A DNA stretch of 64,000 nucleotides from Megaleporinus macrocephalus (Eukaryota; Chordata; Actinopteri; Characiformes; Anostomidae), in assembly GCA_021613375.1 (NCBI GenBank), contig CM038726.1:9928253-9992252 (forward strand). Direction: 5' to 3'. Under the pieces are notes generated by a model that ran no database searches, was not told where the DNA came from, and saw nothing but the letters and a program-made list of their open reading frames with translations. Position numbers and translations under genes: made by a program. Positions 58,897 to 64,000 of this stretch are shown here, one piece after another. Positions within the stretch are counted from its first letter, which is position 1. Each line of letters starts with the position of its first letter.

Positions 58897-59649
58897 GTGG
58901 AATGGGTTTCTGTGGCCGAGCGGCTGCATCCAAGCCTTACATCACCAAGCGCAATGCAAAGCATCAGATGCAGTGGAGTAAAGAACGCCGCCACTGGATG
59001 CTAGAGCAGTGGAGACGTGTTCTCTGGAGTGACCAATTACGCTTCTCCGTCTGGCAATCCGATGGACGAGTCTGGGTTTGCTGGTTGCCAGGAGAAGGGT
59101 ATTTGTCTGACTGCATTGTTCTGAGTGTAAAGTTTGGTGGAGGGGGGATAATGGTGTGGGCTTGTTTTTCAGGAGGTAGGCTCGGACCCTTAGTTCCAGT
59201 GAAAGGAACTCCTAATGCTTCAGAAGACCAGGATCAATTGGACAATTTCATGCTCCCAACTTCGTAAGGACAGTTTGAGGACGGCCCCTTCCTGTTCCAA
59301 CATGACTGCCCACCAGTGCACAAAGCCGCTCCATCAAGACATGGAGGAGAGAGTTTGGTGTGGAAGAACTTGACTGGCCTGCCCTCAACCTGATAGAACA
59401 CCTTTGGGATGAATTAGAGCGGAGGCTGTGAGCCAGACCTTCCCAACATCAGTGTCTTATCTCACCAATGCTCTTCTGGAAGAACTTCACATAAACACTC
59501 CTAAACCATGTGGAGAGCCTTCCCAGAAGAGTTGAAGCTGTTGTAGCTGCAAAGGTACATCATATTAATCCCTATGTAGTAAGAACGGGACGTCACTCCA
59601 GTTTATATGCGTGTGACAGACGAGTGAATACTGTGGGCAACGTAGTGTA
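58897..59649 (+). mobile_element. Tc1-like transposase, 5'-truncated, with 3' terminal repeat
   Basis: The reading frame at 58902-59267 covers the start of the DDE domain: RVLWSDQLRFSVWQSDGRVW (the first catalytic Asp is in WSD; the usual following Glu is Gln), then [16 protein letters not shown] frameshift near 59250 is followed by FQHDCPPVH (second Asp) and WDELERRL (third acidic site), then SLPRRVEAVVAAK at 59510. The end GAATACTGTGGGCAACGTAG TGTA matches the 3' terminal repeat of the copy at 49101. The N-terminal DNA-binding part is missing, so it is inactive. Confidence 0.85.
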
Positions 59650-59826
59650 TCTGGCACTTCGTGGTGAGAGAGTGAGATCGTTACCGGTGATAGAAGATAA
59701 AAAACAATGCACGTGACTATGCCAGCACTCTTTTCTCAAAACCTGGTTTATTAAATTTAGAAAACACCATATTCCTTAACGGTTCATAACAATAGCAGGA
59801 ACAAAGTAATGAAATGTCATTTTTCA

Positions 59827-59872
59827 GGGTGGGGGTTTGGGGGGGGGGGTTGTGTGAGGGGAAGGGGGGCAG
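59827..59872 (+). other. G-quadruplex-forming motif
   Basis: G runs of 3, 5, 11, 4 and 6 separated by short loops (T, TTT, TTGTGTGA, AA) satisfy the usual four-run quadruplex rule on the plus strand, which is C-rich in any klhl13 read-through transcript. Confidence 0.7.
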
Positions 59873-59984
59873 GTTGGCCCCTGAGTTTAAAAAGTTTGAA
59901 TCTGTTTTCTCTGTTTTCCTGAAGTCAACTAGCCCCCACCTGTGTACACACAGAAGAAAGCGAGAGAGAGAGAGATAGAGATAG

Positions 59985-60711
59985 AGAGAGAGACTCTCAA
60001 ATGGCTCCCTAGTGCATGTGTAGTGAACTATCTGGGGTTTTAAAGCCGTTACACTTCGTGACCTATGTAGTGTGCCATGTAGGGAGTAGGGAAGAAGGGA
60101 GCCATTTGAGATTCAGCCGGAGAAAGAAAGAAAGAAAACAGAGAGTGAAAGAAGCAGAAGAGAGCAGGAGAGACAGTATATGGTAAAAGCAACCATTAGT
60201 AATGATCGTGTGCAAATTAAATAAAAGGACACAAACGGAAAGAGTAAAACAGAGAAAGAGAAAGAGAGGAAGAAAAGGAGAGGTGTGCTGTAGTGTATTG
60301 TCCAGGGCCGTCGACAGGAGAACATTAATCAGCATATTGAAACTCCAGAGGCGTCAGGTAGAAAAGTTGAATTGCAAAGTCCCTCGTTTTTTTTTTTCCA
60401 TTTGTCTTTTTTTTTTCAAGTCAAAGTTATTCCTGCCAAAGAAGAAATAAAAACAAAATAAAATAATAATAATAATAATAATAATAAAAAACAAATACGT
60501 AACATCAACATGTCCGTGGGTTGGTGTTTCGATTTTTCTTTCCTGTCGCAGAAAAATTGAGAAGGAGAGAAGGAAGAGAGGGATGAAGGGACGAGGAGTC
60601 TTCAGCATAGATCGCAAAAAGGAGAGGAATGGGGGGGCGGGGCTTTACCACAGACGCCGCTCAGACAAAATTGGGAAGGGAAGTGCAAACATTGTCTTTT
60701 TCCTGGAGAGA

Positions 60712-60765
<54 letters not shown>

Positions 60766-60991
60766 ACAGAAGGACAGAAACGGACCAACTCCTCCATCCA
60801 TCCATCCATCAAGTCATCGATCCATCAAATCGAATTTCGCCCGCCTCGTCCATCCATCACTCATTCAGTGTCTGTATCCTATTATTCACCTGCTCTGGCT
60901 GCATCTCAAACGACTTCCTGTACCCTACATAGTGCACTATATAGGTCATTAAATAATAGCTTCAGCACCCATATAGTGCACTATTTTATAA

Positions 60992-61026
<35 letters not shown>

Positions 61027-62065
61027 ATCTCAAATGGCTCCCTAGTGGACATGTAGTGAACTATCTGCCAATATTTCATGACATACAAAGTGCACTAGGT
61101 AGGGAGCCAGGAGGTAGAAAGCTATCTGAGACTGAGCCAGAGAGAAAAGAGAGATGTTGGGCCAGCAAAGCCCATACAAACCAAAAGAAATGGATGAGAC
61201 TCCATCCATCCATCCCCACTTTCTGAGTGATTCAGTGTCTCAGTGGTTCACTATGCCCTAAACCATACCCAGGAATAGTGCACTACACACATAAACAAAT
61301 ATGGCACCTGTGCACTAACAGTGCACCAGGCTAAATCTCCCTCTCTCTTTCTCTCTGCCTCCCTCTGTCTGTCCTCAGAGAGTAGAGCTGACCAGCATGA
61401 GAAAGAGACAGAGAGACAGAGAGAGAGAGAGATACAGTAAACTATTGTGTTCAATGTAGTGCACTACATAGGGAACAGTGAGCCACTAGATAGTCAGCCT
61501 GAGAGACAGAGTTCAAAATAAAGAGATCTGTCCATCAGTCTCATTCAGTGTCTTTTAATAGTTTCTCTGTCTCTGGCCGCATCTCAAACGGAACCCAAAA
61601 CCCTATATAGTGATACAGTGAGCCATTAGTGCACTACTTCGGTTATAGCATAATAGCTTCTAGACCCAAAGGGTGCACTACATGTCCAACAGCGAGCGAT
61701 TTGGAACACATTCACGCTCCAGTCTACTCCTCGGCAGCAGACAGCACACTCTCTCAGCGGGGAGAGTGTGAGTATGTAGTGTACTACTTCACCAGTGTAG
61801 GGAGCTACTTGAGATTCAGCCACTGAGAGGCCAAGAGAGAGAGAGAGTGAGAGAGAGAGAGAGAATATAAGAGAGCACCCATATAGGAACAGAAACTTAT
61901 CCATCCGTCATCTGCCCACCAGTCTGTTTAGTTTCGTTTAGCTTCCCTCTCGTTGGCTGCATCTCAAATCGCCCCCTATATCCTACATCGTAGCAAAGGG
62001 AGCCATTTGTGCTATAGTGGCTGAAGTGCACTAGACAGGTCATGAAATAACCGCTTCTAGACCCA
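59985..62065. repeat. Tandem array of palindromic TAGTGCACTA elements with GA spacers (klhl13 3' flank)
   Basis: At least five units of roughly 330-410 bp repeat the order: GA run, TCCATCC block, CATTCAGTGTCT, CTGGCTGCATCTCAAACG, TAGTGCACTAC words, then GAGATTCAGCC and another GA run. Blocks recur near 60793, 61201, 61530 and 61900. Individual units are inverted repeats. At 59995-60010 and 60096-60111 the arms TCTCAAATGGCTCCCT and AGGGAGCCATTTGAGA are perfect 16-bp complements. Another left arm is at 61028-61043. The array ends about 75 bp from the klhl13 stop, so part of it is probably transcribed in the 3' UTR. Similar TAGTGCACTA palindromic elements are common in teleost genomes. Confidence 0.8.
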
Positions 62066-62138
62066 AACGGTGTACACGTCCAACACGGAGCCAATCAGGA
62101 TCCAGCGCTCCTCTCGCACTCTCTCTCTCCTCCACTCC

Positions 62139-62632
62139 TCAGGGGGCGGACAGGGGGCTCTCTCGACTGGGCGAGCCGGCGAGCGAGAGGTCGTCCGGAG
62201 GGAAGACGGTGAGCGTGCACGCCCGGATCCCGCCCAGCGACTCCGGCAGGTCGAACACTTTGTGCCACTCGTCCTTGTCCGGGTCGTACTTCTGCACGAT
62301 CTCCACCATGCAGCGGTTGTTCCACGAGTAGCCGCCCACCACGTAGATCTTGTTCTCGAAGACGGCCACGCCCACATCGCTCTGGCCGCGCAGCATGGCC
62401 GCGATGGGCGTCCACATGTCCAGCGCTGGGCTGTAGTACTCGCAGCTCAGCACGTCGTCGTAGTCGCTCGTGCCCCGGAAGTGGTTCCCGCCGATCACGT
62501 AGAGCCGGTCGCCCACCGTGCACATGCAGTGCAGCCCCCGCACCGTCGTCATGGCTGCCTTCTGCGTCCACTTGTCCGCGTCGGGGTCGAAGCACATCAG
62601 CTCCTTCTGGAAGGTGTCGTGGGTGATGCCAC
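62139..62632 (-). CDS. klhl13: Kelch-like protein 13 (KLHL13-type), last coding exon
   Basis: This is the C-terminal exon of a BTB-Kelch protein. It encodes 163 residues after a split Gly codon and ends in TGA at 62139-62141. The acceptor AG is at 62633-62634, preceded by a pyrimidine-containing stretch. Kelch signatures are plain: Gly-Gly doublets at exon residues 47-48 ([10 protein letters not shown]) and 99-100 (YVVGGYSWN), blade tryptophans at 21, 73 and 122, and a final [16 protein letters not shown] followed by a Ser/Pro tail ([11 protein letters not shown]). From memory this C-terminus matches KLHL9/KLHL13. The intron favours KLHL13, because mammalian KLHL9 is intronless in its coding part. 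In mammals KLHL9/KLHL13 form a CUL3 ubiquitin-ligase adaptor that targets Aurora B during mitosis, with the Kelch propeller binding substrate. The exon is much richer in GC and CpG than its surroundings. BTB, BACK and earlier Kelch blades lie outside the window. The 3' end is not fixed: ATTAAA (minus strand) occurs at 61554-61559 and AATAAA at 59748-59753. Confidence 0.93.
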
Positions 62633-62711
62633 CTGCAGGGCCAAGCGGGACATGATCAGATTAGATACATGCAGCTCTCGGGCTAAATGACAATTACTGT
62701 AATTAAACCTT

Positions 62712-62712
62712 C

Positions 62713-62769
<57 letters not shown>
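62712..62769. repeat. (ATT)n microsatellite in klhl13 intron
   Basis: Uninterrupted ATT trinucleotide repeat of about 19 copies, some 80 bp upstream (minus strand) of the klhl13 last-exon acceptor. Confidence 0.95.
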
Positions 62770-63729
62770 GCTCTACATGTTGCTCCACTATTACATTGTG
62801 TCATATATACAAAACGTATTTACTTAAGTCATGTTTTTATCTCAGTAGCTAAATCTGCCACTGTATTACTGTATTATGAGAGAGGTGATATATATATATA
62901 TATGTATTATATAGCTATCTCTAACAGCAGCATTATTATTAGGACAGTAAACACTTTATTAAGACACTATTTCAATCAACAGAGCACGAAACAATCACCT
63001 ACATTAACATCTGATTGAAATAGAAGTGGCAATGCTACAATACTTACATTAATATAATATGCACACTTATTAAAACATGTTACTAAATAAATATTTTGCT
63101 CTATACTTCTTACAACACAAATTCTTCTAACATGTTTCACTTACTTGTGGGTATTTATTTTTATTTGTGGGGGTATTTTTATCACCTGACCAATACAAAT
63201 GTTCTACACCATCACAACAACTATCCACAAAAATTACAGTGATCAGCTCACACTTATGTAGTATATATGGCACATTATTAACTAATAATTCAAATACAGC
63301 TTTCATAAAACAGATCTCTAATGACTAATACTAATACAAGTCATGGTGGATAAACTACTTTGGGCCTAAACAACAAATAAAATCATGTAAAGTCTTGAGC
63401 AATTTTGGAAAATTAAAAAAAAAGAAACTCCTGACTCCTGCAGAACATTGTGAAGTATCTCCATCTCTGCCCCTTTCTCTTCTCTCTCTCTCTCTCTCTC
63501 TCTACTCCCTGTGCTTAGTTTGCGCCACCTCACCTCCCTAGTATATTTAGCCTGTGGGGCAGAGTCAGCAGATTCTAACACGCCTTCCGTTCCTTCTTGA
63601 CTAAAAAAAAAACAAAAACAGATACTGAGATAAATGCAACATCAGCCTCATCCTATTTTCTTTACTGTGACATGCGTGCAAATATACTTCTATTATCCCG
63701 TATCTATTTTTACTCTGCCCGTCAACCAT

Positions 63730-63925
63730 CACTTCATATCTAGCACAGCGTTTCAACTCAGCTCTTTCGGTAGAAGCTGGCGGTAAACGTTGCCTTGGTT
63801 TCCATGGTTCAGGATGCTGTGACGTCCTGAATCAGCCTCATGACCTGGCGACATTTTAATGGGGTTTAATGAAGCCCCAGTATGTCTTTCGTAATGCATT
63901 ATCTATTTTTCTAGCTGGGGCTGAC
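63730..63925. promoter_or_regulatory. Candidate intronic regulatory element
   Basis: A non-repetitive, mid-GC block in otherwise AT-rich intron. It contains a CRE-like TGACGTCC at 63820-63827, an X-box-like half site GTTGCC at 63789-63794, and closely packed TAAT words near 63860-63895. This is inference from motif density only; conservation was not tested. Confidence 0.3.
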
Positions 63926-63959
63926 TTTATATCTCCAAGGCAACTAAGATGCTTTCTGT

Positions 63960-64000
63960 GGAATTTGCATGTTCTCCCCGTGTCAGTGTGTGCTTCTCTG
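63960..64000 (+). mobile_element. tRNA-derived SINE, start of another copy (cut by window edge)
   Basis: The last 40 bases (GCATGTTCTCCCCGTGTCAG and on) match the internal region found in the SINE-like copies at 10058-10330 and 38857-39118, here in plus orientation. The rest lies outside the window. Confidence 0.6.

Larger units (their letters stand above)
62633..63959 (-). other. klhl13: Last intron of klhl13 (partial)
   Basis: No further Kelch exon is recognisable on the minus strand up to the window edge, so the last intron is longer than 1.3 kb. It is AT-rich, holds an ATT trinucleotide run (62712-62769), a short TA run near 62890, a CT run near 63482, and a less AT-rich block at 63730-63925 that may be regulatory. 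Confidence 0.7.

Noticed and set aside
58902..59267. Host gene encoding a 121-residue protein
   Set aside because: It is the DDE-domain start of a truncated Tc1 transposase with a frameshift and no N-terminus.
62070..62690. 206-residue plus-strand frame and 166- and 106-residue alternative minus-strand frames
   Set aside because: Shadows of the GC-rich klhl13 exon in other frames.

Overview
The window looks like vertebrate, almost certainly teleost fish, nuclear DNA. It has a single intron-bearing vertebrate gene end, many decayed Tc1-like transposons, an L2-type LINE 3' end with the tail typical of fish, tRNA-like SINEs, and a very heavy load of micro- and minisatellites. I cannot name the species. 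An ostariophysan fish is plausible from the L2 tail and Tc1 families, but that is a guess.

Only one protein-coding gene is supported. The last coding exon of a Kelch-like gene (klhl13 type) lies on the minus strand at 62139-62632, with a clean splice acceptor and a stop codon. The right edge of the window (62633-64000) is its last intron. Everything to the left is the gene's 3' flank and intergenic DNA.

Layout, left to right. 1-10 kb: a dispersed repeat family ('R1'), a small TIR element, an L2 LINE 3' fragment, a transposase relic bracketed by direct repeats, and a possible solo LTR. 10-15 kb: a SINE whose head expanded into a 20-bp tandem array, a 1.7-kb array of 44-bp units, and a decayed L1-like fragment. 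15.9-17.5 kb: a polypurine tract. 18-23 kb: TA-flanked TIR elements, a Tc1 relic and an AC-rich minisatellite. 23-28.5 kb: mostly single-copy-looking DNA with candidate regulatory blocks, then an 11-bp C/A-rich array and a CT-rich minisatellite. 28.8-34.8 kb: a 6-kb array of about ninety 65-bp units. 35-45 kb: a second polypurine tract, a second SINE with an expanded head, and unique-looking DNA. 45-51 kb: a transposon-in-transposon nest, a SINE, homeobox-site-rich DNA and Tc1 derivatives. 51.6-55.7 kb: two AC-rich arrays bracketed by R1. 56-59.7 kb: GC-rich unique DNA, a TAAA-rich minisatellite and a chimeric Tc1 relic. 60-62.1 kb: tandem palindromic elements directly downstream of the klhl13 stop.

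No new multigene system is visible. The unusual content is in the repeats. The palindromic elements beside klhl13 share words with the 6-kb satellite-like array, which suggests a common origin. The same SINE promoter-like segment has been tandemly amplified at two separate places. Most long open frames in the window are by-products of simple repeats and are not genes.
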